From Lunularia cruciata (Eukaryota > Streptophyta > Marchantiopsida > Lunulariales > Lunulariaceae): a DNA stretch of 64,000 nt. The position numbers and the translations under genes were made by a program. The stretch covers positions 22,212,608 to 22,276,607 of the forward strand of contig OX419762.1 of assembly GCA_948567375.1 (NCBI GenBank). The letters run 5' to 3'. The notes below the pieces were generated by a model that ran no database searches, had not been told where the DNA came from, and saw only the letters and a list, made by a program, of their open reading frames with translations. Positions 45,601-58,720 of this stretch are shown in pieces (position 1 is the first letter of the stretch; each line of letters starts with the position of its first letter).

Positions 45601-47299
45601 TCATTCTCATGAAAGGATATGGTAGAAACACATTCACCACATCACACAAATAGAGAATATAGTATTTTAACTAAATTGTGAACTTTTGTTAACATTCCAA
45701 CTAATATCTGGACAGAATACCTTCTCAATTTACTGCATTAGTAAATTAAATATTATTGAATTTTTTTTCTGGTTTGGTTTAAGCATATGAAAATAAAATG
45801 ACTTCTGTGCCACAAAAAGTTGTGCTTTCTAATTCTGATATATTGGAGAAATATCTTATAAAGAAATGACTTTTTGAAGCTTTGGATAATGATAATCTTA
45901 GAATCTTTTTCTTTCTATCTTGCTGAGGATTTCAATGTAATTGTGGTATGGATGTCTCTTTTTATACTAGGACACATATATTAGTGGATGAAGTATAATT
46001 ATATGTGGCGAAATAGATCATATCACTTTTTTATTTGAGGAAGGGCCTCCAATAGGATAGATAATTTCAATCTGATCTATCATTCACTCTGGTCAGCTCT
46101 TGATTGTTCGTTCTATAAAATATCCTCTAAATATATTTTAGTTACTATGTCTACTTTACAAGTTTATAGCTTGTGAACCATGATCATGTTCAGCTTGGTC
46201 CTTCTTGAAGCATGCTCTTTAAGTGTGAAGTGACCATGGATTTTGTTGTAAATGTCGATAAAAAGACATTGTAGAGGATTTTTCGTGTTAGTTCTTGTGA
46301 GGGATAGGACAGTTTAGTATAATCTCTATGTAAAATGAATCGAATGTAACCAGAAGCAAAGGCATAATTGCAGCATATCTATAGTTCCATACATAAAAAC
46401 TGGGAAACAATGTATAATCGGTACCGGCTCAGCAACAGAATGCGATAAATGTAATAAATTGGGCAATTGACCACCTATAAGCACCGTGTGAACGAGGAAA
46501 ATAAGTTATAGTATGGAGTCGTGCAAGAACACTGGAGATCGAAAGTCAAGAATGAACCACGAAGCAGGAAAAGAGCGAGTGGAAATGATAGTGAGAGAAT
46601 TAGCCGAGGACAGGAGGAATGGAGCAATGCGGGAGCGGAGTGGATGGTCCTTATTAATAATAATAGACGTCTCAAAACAATAACAGTTAGGGTATTTCAG
46701 AAATAATTTTGACGGATATCCACCGCATAAATAACTACTTTTAGTAAACTCTGTAATAGGACGAAGTGTTCACATCCAATAAATGGTGAACCGGATATTT
46801 AGTGCAAGTTGTGTTCATTTATAACAATCAAGCAAAATGTTTTGGATGTTTAGGTGTGTCGTATCAAAATAAATATTAGACAGAAGAGGTAACGGGGCTT
46901 ATTGATCGGGTTGCCACATATTCCTTTTGAGAGTGATTTGTTACAATTTTTAGTAAATACATCTGCTCAAAAACATGCCGCCCTCACCATTGGCGTAGGT
47001 GTCATTAGCATGTGCTAATGGTGTGTGAATGCTCCTATCGCATGCCAGTAAACTAAGCGGCGGGTTTAGTAGCTTTGAATCGGTGTGATGGTTATTTTCA
47101 ATAGATTAGTGCGGCAAGGAATATGAACAATTATGGAAAATGATCCCCATCGCCCAGTGACAACCAACAAATTGATTGAGTGTCCAGAAATTTTACTCCA
47201 AAAGTGCAATAAAATTATGCAATGGTAGATTAAGTACCTGATTGCATTGCAGTCTCACATTTGGATTCATAACCAAGACTTTTAGACTCACATTTTGAT
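42669..47299. other. AT-rich intergenic DNA, perhaps old repeats
   Basis: No recognisable protein domain. The phrase CCCCTTGGCCACTTTG/CCCCTTGACCACTTTGG, followed by sequence ending in AAAGT(C/T)(A/C)CCCT-like and ACAGGTTT/GCAGGCTTT, occurs twice (about 42980-43050 and 43190-43265), suggesting a degenerate duplication. A short palindrome CATTAGCA-TG-TGCTAATG lies at 47002-47019. Confidence 0.35.
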
Positions 47300-48460
47300 T
47301 TGCAACCAATACAATCATTAGGGATGTTTGGAGAATTGAGGATTGCATCTTCCATGCTGAGCAAACCAAAAGAGGACATACGGTTCCGCATGCTAACACA
47401 CCATTATGGCCAAATATTGGATTATTGGAAGACCTTAATCATTTTGCACAAACTCATGGTGGGAAGTGCAAAAAGCCCATTCAAAAATCCATTGCTTTTA
47501 GTTTCATGGCCACACTTTTGGTTTGGGAGGGGCAAGGATTTCATACTTCCATGACAGGTGATAGACTATACAAAAATGGTTGAGGTATATGAAATTATAC
47601 AAAGAGGCTCAAGAGTTGAAAAACAAGGCTACTAGAGAAGTACTCACAAAAAAGGAATATGGCAAAGGGTGGAGAACTATAGACAATAAATTCAATAGAA
47701 TGTGCACACATTTTGCTAGAATGGAAGCCATGTTCAAGAATAGAGCCAACATTACTCCACATGCTATGGTAAGTTTGGGAGATTTAAATCCCAATTCATG
47801 TGAGGTTGGTGCCGAGAAACCATCTTGATAGACTCTCAAGTCCCATCTCCTCCAGGTGATGCTCCTCGACTCATACCTCTAGTTTGTCCCGAACATCCAA
47901 GGAGTGGAAATTTTACCTAGTGTTTACATGGAGAGCTTGGAGAATGGAATCCAAGTCTGGACACTTGAGGAGTTACAATTTGTTGCACCAATCAAGGACT
48001 CACTTTTTGTTATACCACCTCCACTAGCTTCTGTAGGGGATGGGTCAAAGGGTGCTTTCTTTGACAAAGAAGAAGAATGTGACCCAAAGAGGAGAAAAGG
48101 TGGAACATCCATAAGTAAGGTATCCATAATGTCACTTAGTATATTGTTGTCTCAAGATTTAGCAAAAATCATCATGTTGAAGGTAAACACTATAGAATCT
48201 AGCAAGAGTTATGACTAGTTGAACTAGAAGCCACTAACATGAGGAAAAGAGAGAAAACATTGATGAAAATAGAAGTTGAGTGTGTCAAATTAGAGACAAA
48301 GAAGATGAAAGTCAAGATTGACAAGGAATTAAGTGCTAATAAAAGGAAGCTAGTGCAAAAAAATACAGGTTCAAGGAGATGAGTCTAGAGTCAAAGCACA
48401 CTCATGAAATCAAAATGAGTCTCTTGCATGGAAGAAAATCTCCCAAGGAAATAAGTTAGT
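47300..48460 (+). pseudogene. broken coding region of unknown transposon-like protein
   Basis: Three adjacent plus-strand frames (47300-47554, 47580-47828, 47904-48218) and open sense beyond look like one decayed protein. The middle piece is Lys-rich and helical (YKEAQELKNKATREVLTKKE, GWRTIDNKFNRMCTHFARME). The third has DPKRRKGG, a nuclear-signal-like string, and is followed by a lysine-rich coil (KLETKKMKVKIDKELSANKRK). The layout resembles Myb/SANT-like proteins that accompany Harbinger transposases, but no tryptophan-repeat signature is clear, so this is a guess. Confidence 0.3.
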
Positions 48461-49273
48461 ATTTCAAAGTGCTAACTCAAGTTCATGAAGCCTTTGGCTA
48501 CACATTATAATCCCAAGCCAAAACATCATGTTCCAAATTCATACTCTAATGACAAAAAATATGATACCACCACTAATGGCACTTCTAGGTAACCGGCATA
48601 TGTTTTATAATTAAAGATGATGTTTGACTACTTTGTGATTTAATGTGTAATGGTTGCTACTAAGTGTATGGTGATTAAGTGTATAAGATTTGAGATTTAT
48701 GTGCAAGTGCTAAAGATTGATAGGACAAGGACCCTTATCAAAAGTCCAAAAGTGACTCTAGAAAGAATTCTCATGCTTGAAGCTGAACAAAATAGTTGCT
48801 TAGACATGCTCATCCAAGTGCAAAAGAGTATCACACTCCCAACCAATCCTTAAAATGGCATGCATTGGCACTGATTGGTGCTTGCTATTGTTTTCCCATG
48901 AAGAGACGCTTGCTGATGCTTGCTGATGCTTGTTGAAATTCTTCAACAAGCATCAATTTTGGTAAGGTTTTGGATGGCGCCCAGTGGCACACAATGTGCA
49001 TGCAAAAGATTGTATAAGTTTTTAGATGGAACTCAATGATACCAAGTGGAGATGGAAGGCATATGGTGGTGCTTGTCATAAGCAGCTAGCACTCATATGT
49101 GCCAATTGACACCCAAGCATAAGTGAATAAGATTCATGTCATTTAACAAATTCAAATTCACATGATATGAGGTATGAGAAGGAGGCAAAGTGAGAATGAG
49201 AATGGAAATAAATCTATAGTCATAAATATGATACATATGATGTGTATAAATGTGTAGTCCTTAAGGCTAGTCA
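48461..49273. other. AT-rich DNA with a 14-bp inverted repeat
   Basis: No gene. TGATGCTTGTTGAA (48924-48937) pairs perfectly with TTCAACAAGCATCA (48942-48955) around ATTC. It is preceded by a duplicated GCTTGCTGAT. Confidence 0.4.
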
Positions 49274-49699
49274 TTATATTGGAGAAGAAGGAGGTGAAGA
49301 AGATGAGGGAGATGCAACATGGAGTCTACATGCAATTGAATTCTCAAGTCTGCATTGGTTTACATCATGATGAATCCTAAATGGACTCAATGACCACCAA
49401 AGGTGCCACTTTCTCTCATCTAAGGGTCCATGCTTGATATTGCTAGCTAGAAGGTCATATGGATCACTACTATAAGAACTCAGTCTATTGAACCACTCCT
49501 TTTTTGCCCAACTAACAACAAGCTTATCATCATGGAAAAATATATCCAAAGTTATCATCAAGGGATCAAATGACCAAGTGTATGATGATCTCTCTGCCCT
49601 ATAAGGATAGAAGTATGGAGGATGGATTGCACCACATGGATGGTTCCTATAGTATAAGAGTGCATAACTATCAAGGATCAAAAGATCACAAAGAGGCAA
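49274..49699 (-). CDS. unrecognised open frame of 141 residues in repeat-like DNA
   Basis: A minus-strand frame starting MPLCDLLILDSYALLYYRNH and ending in a Ser/Pro-rich tail. It is rich in Trp and Tyr (WSFDPLMITLDIFFHDDKLVVSWAKKEWF). I recognise no family. It is longer than most chance frames in this AT-rich area and lies with other minus-strand fragments (50530-50757, 51189-51386) that could derive from one transposon. Confidence 0.25.
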   Translation of the reverse strand: MPLCDLLILDSYALLYYRNHPCGAIHPPYFYPYRAERSSYTWSFDPLMITLDIFFHDDKLVVSWAKKEWFNRLSSYSSDPYDLLASNIKHGPLDERKWHLWWSLSPFRIHHDVNQCRLENSIACRLHVASPSSSSPPSSPI

Positions 49700-50529
49700 A
49701 CCTAATGAAGTGAGATGCTCAGAGGATCTAGCTCTAAGTCCTTTGAACTCATCTTGCTAGACATTGGTAGAACAAAAATAGTCCATGAGCCAAGACCCAA
49801 TGTGAACTCCCTTTGAGAGCTCTAACCACTGCCACAAGCTCTATAGCAACGACTCAACTCCATCAGGCAGAAGATCTATCCACAAGATAACCTCAAAGTG
49901 TAACAAGCAAAACTGAATGAAATGGATAACATTAGGATGTGCTACCCACCCTACAACCCCAATTGCATGTGAGTAAACCAGCCATGCCTAATGGTCAAGC
50001 TCTCCCACACATTGTAACAAGTGCTACCACAAAGCCATAATGATGCCAAACAAGTAACATCCACAACAATAATCTTCTTTGGCAAGGATCCTAGGAAGAA
50101 AATAAATAGAATATACTCTCTTAAAACTTAGTTTGAGTCTTTTGAGTCACCACATTGCAAGGTAAGGAATGGGAGGCAAAATTCTAGGTCTCTCAAGTCA
50201 CAACATTATGGGGTAACACATGGCTGGCATCTATTTGGGTCTATGTCTCCTCTACCTAGACTGTAGGGTTGGCGAGCAATCATATAGAGTCTTGGTCCAA
50301 GATAAGCCAAAAAAGCCCTCACTTGAGTTAGACTAATCTCACTCTCCTCTACCTAGACATATGCACATGCTAACTCTTGTGCATGATTTTATGGACCCTA
50401 TAACCCTCAGCCATGGTAGCAGCACCTAGGATATCCAAGTCCAAGTCAACTAACCTTTGCTCTCTCTCCATCTCAAAGCTAGTAAAGGTCAGATGCATCT
50501 CCTCCTTTGCAGCAAAAGTATCTTCTCAC

Positions 50530-50757
50530 TCACAAAGGAGCCTCAAACAATAGTTTATCCTGCTTCTCTAAGCTCTCCAATCTATTCTCACGCTCAACCA
50601 CTAATATCTTGTGCTCCTCTACACTCTCCAATCTACTCTCACGCTCAAGGATTAATCTCTCTTGCTCTTCTACACTCTTTAATCTACTCTCACATTGAAG
50701 CACTAATCTCTCTCTCTCCTCTAAACTCTCCAATCTACTCTCTTGCTCCTCAACCAC
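50530..50757 (-). CDS. coiled-coil ORF built from 17-residue repeats
   Basis: A 75-residue minus-strand frame made of four repeats of about 17 residues, each near ESRLESLEERERLVLQC, encoded by a 51-bp tandem unit. Alternating Glu, Arg and Leu predict a long charged helix. No enzyme domain is attached. It is probably part of a larger, decayed transposon-carried gene. The repeat, not the gene call, is the firm observation. Confidence 0.35.
   Translation of the reverse strand: MVEEQESRLESLEERERLVLQCESRLKSVEEQERLILERESRLESVEEHKILVVERENRLESLEKQDKLLFEAPL
50565..50755. repeat. 51-bp tandem repeat, about four copies
   Basis: The plus strand shows CTCTCCAATCTA(T/C)TCTCACG-like starts at about 50572, 50623, 50674 and 50725, spaced 51 bp apart, with moderate divergence between units. 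A multiple of three keeps the minus-strand frame. Confidence 0.8.
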
Positions 50758-51188
50758 TTGAACACAATCATCTAATACATGCTCTATGTCAATAGAAAAA
50801 GAGGGTGAAAGGACTCTTGGGTGTAATGGAGAGTAGCTCTCCCTAGGAAGATAGTGGGGGAAGAAGCGGGAGAAGGAGCTATCTCAAAGGATGAAGATGT
50901 ACAATTAACTCTCTCAAGATAACTATCACTCCCTAACCTCACTACTAGTAAGGCGTGTGTCTCAAAAGAATCCTATGAACACTTGTTTGCAATAGGTAAC
51001 ATATAGTCATCCATCAAGTAAACTCACTATCAATCAAGTAAATACACAAGATCATTAATTAAGGCATATTAAATTAATTCATTTATTAAATCCGGTAATG
51101 GTGTATATAATAAATATTGTGTATGCTTTCCAACAAAGAAAACATAAAAAATCTGCCAAAACTCAATACACCAAAACTATCTAATTAG

Positions 51189-51386
51189 TCATTCATTATC
51201 CTTGTCCTCTCTCTCATCCTCTCCATGCTCATCATCATCATCCTTTCCATTGCATATAATCTCCTTCTCTTCCTCACTCAAGTAGTACACTTCCTCCTCA
51301 AGAATGTAACCTCTCTCCACAAAGAGGTGAGTGATTATCTGCTCAAGGAAGGTGACTCTAAACTTGCACCCATTAGATCTCCTCAA
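51189..51386 (-). CDS. acidic-tail fragment of unknown protein
   Basis: A 65-residue minus-strand frame ending in a run of Asp and Glu (GKDDDDEHGEDEREDKDNE). The preceding part reads RVTFLEQIITHLFVERGYI. Minus-strand sense seems to continue upstream to about 51700 with stops. I recognise no family; it fits the decayed minus-strand gene suggested by neighbouring fragments. Confidence 0.25.
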   Translation of the reverse strand: MRRSNGCKFRVTFLEQIITHLFVERGYILEEEVYYLSEEEKEIICNGKDDDDEHGEDEREDKDNE

Positions 51387-51699
51387 TTGGCTCTACAAAC
51401 TCCCCACCTCCAAAATGATGGCCTAAAATGCTAACTCCCTCCAATCATAATCCTTCACACCAAATCTCCTCAACTTTGTTTTGGGGTTGAAAACCAAATG
51501 CCAATGTACAATCTTGGGCCAAATTGTTGATGCCATAAGTGCACCCATCATCTAGAAGAAAGCTCTAAATGTAAGATACACACATTGTCTTGCCAAATAA
51601 TACCTCTTGGAAACCATATCTCTATGTTGAAACCAATCTGAAATAGTTGTTTAAGGAACCATCCTTCTTCTTGGTGTCCTCCCTCTTGGCATTGCAAAT

Positions 51700-53441
51700 G
51701 CATCTCAAATTACATCCATTGTCAACTGAAAATACCTCCTTTTAACCAACCTTGTGCAAGAATTTCTGTCCCAAGAGTGCACAAACTCCATACATGCAAG
51801 TACCTAGAAAATTCTCCAACAAACAAGTGTAAGCAACCAGGTTCATAAGAGAAGCCATTGGATGCCACCTGGAGACACTCCTAGACAGTAAAAATAAGGT
51901 TTAAAAGTGGACAATGCGTGTAGCCGCCTGCCGATGCTACAAGACAGATGAAGGGCACTTAATAATGCCAAATGCTACACATTGATGCTACAAGACAAGT
52001 TCCACCATTTAGGGAAAATGGGTAGACATCATGCAACACCCAAAGACACTTGGAGCAAGCAAAGACACTAGAAGACATAGGGTTTTAGGTTTAAGGGTAG
52101 GCAACATGGTGCAACATTTGCCAATGTTGCAGGATAGGGCAATTTTAAACAAGTTGGCTCCAGGCTACGCCCATAGGCATTGATGATTTAACTCAAAAAC
52201 ATAACCTACAATTAATTGCAAGGCTAGGAAATAAATAAAAAGAAAGAAAGAAAGAAAGGAGAATGGGAGAAAAAATATCTCTAGGTGAGTGTAGTGTAAC
52301 CCAAGGGTTATTTTCAGGCCAAGAAAATTGAGATCCACCTCCTTGATTCTAGCAATAGCAATTCAAACCAAGTGTTATCCATCTAGGACCATCTTATGAA
52401 GATCATTGGGCATTGGATTGTGTGAAAAGTAATTAACCAATCTCCTTCTAGAGTATTTTTCATGTCCTCACCGTCAATGACTTTTTCATAACTCCAAATT
52501 TCTACAATGGAAATTTTTGCCTACACCCTCTTTCAAAACTTGCTTTCTTCTCAACACTGGTTCTCTTTCAAATTTTGTTTTCCTCTCAACACTTGCTCTT
52601 TTGCCAAGCTCTCTCTCTCTCTCTCAAGTTCTCTTTCTCTCTCAAACCCCTCCTGAATTGCACTCCTTCTTCTCCTCTCCTTCTATTTTTAAACTATCCC
52701 TCTTGAATAGCACACTTCTCCTTTGAAAATTGAACAACATGTCTCATTCTTCAAAAATCCAAATTGCACTCTTGTGTGTGAAAAATGAAAAATGGTGAAT
52801 TTTGCAAAGACAGTGCATGTTTATATAGACACTCACATGAACTCTTAAATCTATATTTCACAAGAAAATATCAAAATTCACCACTAAAAAGACTGAATTT
52901 TGAGCAAAAAATACCAAAACTTGAATATCAATTGTTGGCAACATGTGACACTACATGTTGTAAACCAGCAATACCCAGACCATTGCCTTGAGAATAGGTA
53001 TCAACTTGCATCTTCCAAAGTCCATGAGCCCCATCACATGGTGATGTTGCTCAACATTTTGTTGAGCCCCTTCCAACATTCACACCAGGCGGCAACGGGC
53101 GCCAACCATTCTACCAAACCTTTTTCCATAAACATAGGTCATCAACCGGGATCAAACTATGAAACCTATCAACCAATACCTTTTCCACCCATAGCAAGTG
53201 TAATCCAACAACTTCCAACATCCATATCAAGTGTCAATCAGCTTTGACCGATCAAGCAATGCCTTTTGACAACCACAATGGGCATCAATAGGCATCAATA
53301 GGCTCTAACTAGCACCAACCGGTGCCAAACTTGGACCAAGAAGGTTTAGAAAAATAGGTTCATGCAATACTAATTTCTAAACAAAATAAGTTCATGCATA
53401 AGAACAAGACTATTGCTTAATATACTCCAAACGATATTACA
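51700..53441. other. repeat-like AT-rich DNA
   Basis: Contains an AAAG microsatellite (about 52236-52258) and a CT-rich tract (about 52608-52645). Many phrases of the type GATGCTACAAGACA recur near 51930-51990. No coding domain recognised. Confidence 0.35.
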
Positions 53442-54751
53442 TCATGAAGAAGCATAAGAAAAGATCTTGGTGCTTATCATATTCAAAAGGATATTTTTAT
53501 TACAAAGGAACATGTTACTATTAAATTTCCTTGAGATGATGAGCAAGGCATTGTGCATCACCCTTGATCTACTTTCTTCTCTACCAAACTCCATTACATT
53601 GATAGAAATTTTTGTATCTACTTGAGGTTGCTTTGTAAATCCATCATCATCTTCCAACCAAACATTTGACCTATTGATACAAAAGTTATATAAAATAATA
53701 CAAATTGAAACACACTTTAGAAAATATGCATTTATAGTATTGTCTTTAAGTTGCATTGTCAACTGCCAAAGAGAATGCCATCTAGCTTTCAATATTTCTA
53801 TACAATGCTCATTTATCACCCTTGCCTTTGCCAAATATTTGTTGAACTCTTGCTTGTCCTCCATTTGGGCAGACTTGAAGGCGGGAACTAGGTGATGCAT
53901 GGGTACCAGAATCACCTAAAAGGTACTCTTTGGCCTCAAAACTATGACATCCCACTCTCTAATTCAAATCATTCCATAGTGATGATTTTTTTAAGGCATC
54001 ATGTTGTGACATAACCCCGACATTCTTGCAAATAAAAAAATCAAAACTTGAAGCTACACAAAATCTAATCAATTGCAAAAACTCTGATTAAAAAATGAAG
54101 AATTATATATTGAACAATCTAAACACTTATCTCTTGTAAAATGTATAATTTATCTTTCATCATAATAAATCACTTTGCTATTTATGGAATAAGAGCACTT
54201 CCTACTAAAATATATTTCTCCATCCACTATAGGTTGAGCTACAAGAGGAAATAGTGTTCAGTGTACCAAACCAAGAAACCTTTGTGTGCAAACATTGTTG
54301 ATATTCTCATTTCTCTCCTCGTGCTCATGCCATGCCACTTGACTCCTCATAAAATTTCATATGGCTATCATGATTAGATCTGTAAAGGTAATTGTTCAAC
54401 CTACACTAATGCCCCAAATGCTTAACTCCCTTCAACACAAACTCCATTACCGTAATGCCCAAATCTATTAAGAGCAAGAGCTACTTAGATCCACATTAGT
54501 GTTTTCTCTCACCGGTAGTTCTTTTGAAATACCCTATGATACTGTATCAAATCTATTAATGTTGAAAAAGAATCAACATCCATTCTAGTCAGCTGGTGGA
54601 ATGCCTTCACATCTAGGCCTCTAAAATATTTAATCACAAATTCCTTGTTACTAATGTATGTAACTTTGGGTTCTAAGTACCTATGCAAATGTGCATACTC
54701 CCACACACTAAGCAATAATTCTAGAATGTCTAAATCTCCCTTGTTCATCAA
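53442..54751 (-). pseudogene. PIF/Harbinger transposase remnant (DDE_Tnp_4 type)
   Basis: Two minus-strand frames are parts of one cut-and-paste transposase. The upstream part (54751-54509) has FHQLTRMDVDSFSTLIDLIQ and HRVFQKN, the N-terminal helical region that precedes the nuclease in this family. The downstream part (53915-53442) has FNKYLAKARVINEHCIEILKARW followed by CIILYNFCI, the block around the third catalytic acid. Between them, in another frame near 53920, EYLLGDSG gives the second catalytic Asp. The first Asp block was not located. Frameshifts show the copy is dead. No terminal inverted repeats or TTA duplications were found. Confidence 0.8.
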
Positions 54752-57690
54752 ATGTTATATCCAAATTTAATTGGGTAATCCATTGTATATATTTCTTAAT
54801 ATTTCTGGTGAGTTCTCCACAAGTACACTACCTCTTAGCATGCTCTACTCTATTATTCCAATTCTTGCATAAATTAGAAATAATCAAATCCCTCTTCTTG
54901 TTGTTCTAAACTCTCATTGACCTTGGATCCAAGCAAAAATGAACATTCAAGAAAGCTAGCACTCCTGTGAAGAGAGCAAAGGAAATGAAGAAATCAATAA
55001 AAATTAAAGACAGAATCAAATGCATAGGAATTCCACTTGCAAAAAAACACTATAAATTCACACTCTCTGTAGAGTGACCACTAAGAGGAGATTCTTTGAG
55101 AAAAATGGATCACTATGAATTCACACTCTCCGACATGTAAAGAGACCACTCAAGCCAATAATCCACACTCTCTAGACCAAGAGAACCATTCAAGCTAGGA
55201 AATTAATCACTATGAATTCACAATGCGGACAGATAGATCCTTTCAAGCAAGGAAAGTGAGGAAATGGGTAGCACTGTAAATGAATTCCCTCTTTAGCCTT
55301 CCTATCAATGGTCAATTCCTCTTGACCTATTAAACTATCTATAGAAAAACCATCTCCCACTTTGGTGGCTAGCACCTAGATTCAAATTAAATCAGACACT
55401 TCATTAACTCTAAAGTGTAATTAATGTTTCATAGTGTGCTGGCCGAAACTTCATATCCATAATTTCCTATTATGGAGTTTGCTAATAACAAGGAACTTGG
55501 ACGGAAGTTTGTAATGGATTCCTTTCTCCCTCTCACACAAACCCCATAGTGATTTTTGTACCCTTAATAAATGGAGTTAAGAAACTATGCAAAGCTTCAT
55601 AAAACTATTTCTGAAACTCCCTAGTGTAACGTTACACTAGTATATTATGAGATGAGACTGGAGTGGAAGGGGATTCGATAGAGTGTATTGCAACCTGGGC
55701 CATGGGGGCTCGAGTCTTTAAACGCTCAACATTTGAGAGAGGCAGAAGGTAGTTATAGTTAACCTCCACAAAAGTACATGCGACTTCATCCCTGCCTTGC
55801 CCGAAGTAGCGAAGCAAGTGGCCATACACCTCGTATTGACATTTATAGATATATTCACAATAAAGTATACTGAAAAATGTCGGAAAGGAAATCCCAATGT
55901 CACATAAGGATACCAATTGCTGAAGCTATAGACAAAATGCTTGATCTAAAAGTGAGAAGGTGTGTATTTTGTTTTCGGTTGTAAGACTCAGATAGAGATT
56001 ATTGCTCATGTAACATTGAATCATCAGGAAATTTCGTGAGGGAAATATGTATTTCGAATAGTACAAGAGAAAGGAGTTAGCCTTGACTTGCGTAGATGTT
56101 TACGATTCACATCTTTGGTGTATTTTATGTTAGGATTATAAGGGTTGATAGTGGTCTAGGGATGAAATTCATTCTGATTGTTATAAGAGATAACTCGACA
56201 AAATTTTACAGACATTACGCTTCTTTCATATCCAATCATTAGTTATGGTCCTCGGAAACAAAACAACACATCTTCGGAAACGACAGGATTATATTCCTTA
56301 ACTTTGTATTAATGCTCAGAGGGTACTTAATGCTATAATGGAAAGACAGGTAACTTATTTCTCAAATATGTGCAAGATACATAACACATATAGCAACAAA
56401 GGAGCAAAACATGAACCTGATCGATAGGAAGAAAGGACAATAAAGTGAACACACGACCCACAAACTTCACGTACCTTGATCTGTACTTAACTTTTAGGTT
56501 GCAGGAAGGGAATATCGATAAATATAAATAAGATACTTTCATGAAAGATGAAGTTAAATATAATGAAAATTGGTGAACAGAATCTACCGAATTAGGGTCA
56601 AATTCTCTTCCCCTCAGGCTCTCCTTTGCAGTAATGAGTAGTGAAAAGCATGCCTTTCTTGGGTAGTAATCTCTAATTCGGAACATGACTTTTGTACAGC
56701 TTTAAGCTACTCCATTTTCCAAATCTCAAAACCCCTTGTAAACATACCTCGTAGGATTCATCATCTATGTTGTATCTTTCCCCGTGGTCTCCTTCTCCAC
56801 TGAAGAATGTAAAAGATAGCCAGAATTAGATGAGGATGCAAATGTTAAGATACAAGTATATGAAAAATATGTGAGAAAACAAATCTTGAGATGTTACATA
56901 ATTCAGCAAAGCTTGAGATTGATAATGGGGCAGGATTACCCTAGCCATGTTGGGTGTTCATATTGCATCTACTCGTTGGTGAAGACCTCAAACCTGAGCA
57001 TGTTGCAAATTGATTAATATGCAATGGCAATTGTAAGAAGTGATCATGGTTGAGGAGACCGCTAGTGGCCCTCTCCTGTATAAGGAATCTCATGCTGCCT
57101 CCTAGAGGAGGTTGTCAAAGTGGTGGTGAAGGTGCACAAAAATATCAATCACCAAGGGGTATCCAAGGATAGTCTGGCCGTGTAGTGGTCCTCCTTGCCC
57201 CTAGAGGAAATGGTTGTTTTTGCTCTCCCTTGTGCACTTGCCCATACCAATGACTTTTCTCGTAGGAGGTTCACCACCACCACATCATGCAAGGCCTGAT
57301 GACAGTCTATGAAAGTAACAATAACTGCTTGTACTCGAAAAATAAATGGTCCTACTAGATCCAACCATCACTCAATTTTAACATGGGTATGTGTAGTTTG
57401 TAAGATTTGAATCACTGTATCAAGAACTGCATCATAGACTCTGGTGTGTTTTCCTCCTATTACTACACATCATAAAAAGTGTATCTTTTGTATGTCATAT
57501 GGAGAACCACATGCACATTGATCTGCAAGCTCTATGAGAGATGGATGTGGAAAACCCAACCTCAATAGTAGTTTTGTGATAAACTACTAAAAAATAAATG
57601 GGAAGTCATCACTCAAGGAGAAGCTTTGAGCTAAGCTCCCAAGTCTTTCCCATTGTAGGAGAGAATTCCAACCCAATCAAATAAAGACCT
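54752..57690. other. intergenic DNA, partly transposon-derived
   Basis: Phrases such as CACTATGAATTCACACTCTC recur between 55040 and 55230, suggesting a degenerate tandem repeat. Minus-strand frames at 55632-55916 and 56333-56686 (94 and 117 residues) show no family features. No gene can be supported. Confidence 0.35.
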
Positions 57691-57833
57691 TAAGTGAAGA
57701 GACTAGTAAGTAAGTGAGTCTCCCGGATGTACTATTTTTGATTGATTGTATTAGAGACCATAAGCGATAAGTGAGGAGACTAGTAAGTATGTGAGTCTAC
57801 CATATGTTCTATCTTTGATCGATTGTATTAGGG
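57691..57833 (+). repeat. 77-bp direct duplication
   Basis: TAAGTGA(A/G)GAGACTAGTAAGTA-GTGAGTCT...GATTGTATTAG occurs at 57691 and again at 57768, with several substitutions between copies. Confidence 0.8.
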
Positions 57834-58684
57834 AATAACGTTGGTTGCTTTGCTAACCTTGAAATAACAAGCAACTATAAAGTAAGAATAAACCTGTCGA
57901 CAAATAATGCTTGAAAAGTATCTCTAGAAGCAAGACACAATCATATTGATAGATATTGCAAAGGAGACCAAAATGTTGACTTTGATGACCTATAACAAGC
58001 AGCCTTTGTCTTGATAAATAAAGAATGTCACGACGTTTAATGTCACGATGCAAGAATAAATACAAGTTTCGATGCTATCCAAGCCCGTGCATTGTGCACA
58101 AACGAACCTGAAATTGGAATCCAACATGCAAGTCAACATTTCACGGGTACCAACGTCAATCGATCTGATACTGCAGACTACTATACTGTTGCACTTAATG
58201 CAACCCAATTGAACGGAGATGGGTGTGACCTCTATTACGTCTGATGTCGTCTTATGTTGTTGTTATCACTAAACGTAACTGACTAAAAATATAACGTCGC
58301 GATTTCTTCTCAGAGAAACAAATAGCGTGTCGCTCCATCAGTTGGAGGAGAGTACGCGCTCTGTATTTTATTTGGGCTCTTAACCTTTTTGTCCCTCACC
58401 AAGATTTGGGCTGATTATTCCGTTCCAATGTGAATTTCTTTATTCGTTGCGTAAAATATGGGGGTGGTGGGCCACATCTTTCCCGTGAACAGCACTTCAG
58501 TGATACTCTTATGTTCGTGTTTCCTCTTTGTGTTATTTAAACTGATTTGGGTCTTGTCCGCCTCTGCATGTTGAACTCCTTAACGGCACCGATCAGTTGT
58601 TTCTTTTGGGGTGAGAATATTCGATCTTCTGCCACCTTGTCCCGGTAGAAAGCGTGTGATCCTACGGGACCCAAAAACTGGTTT

Positions 58685-58720
<36 letters not shown>

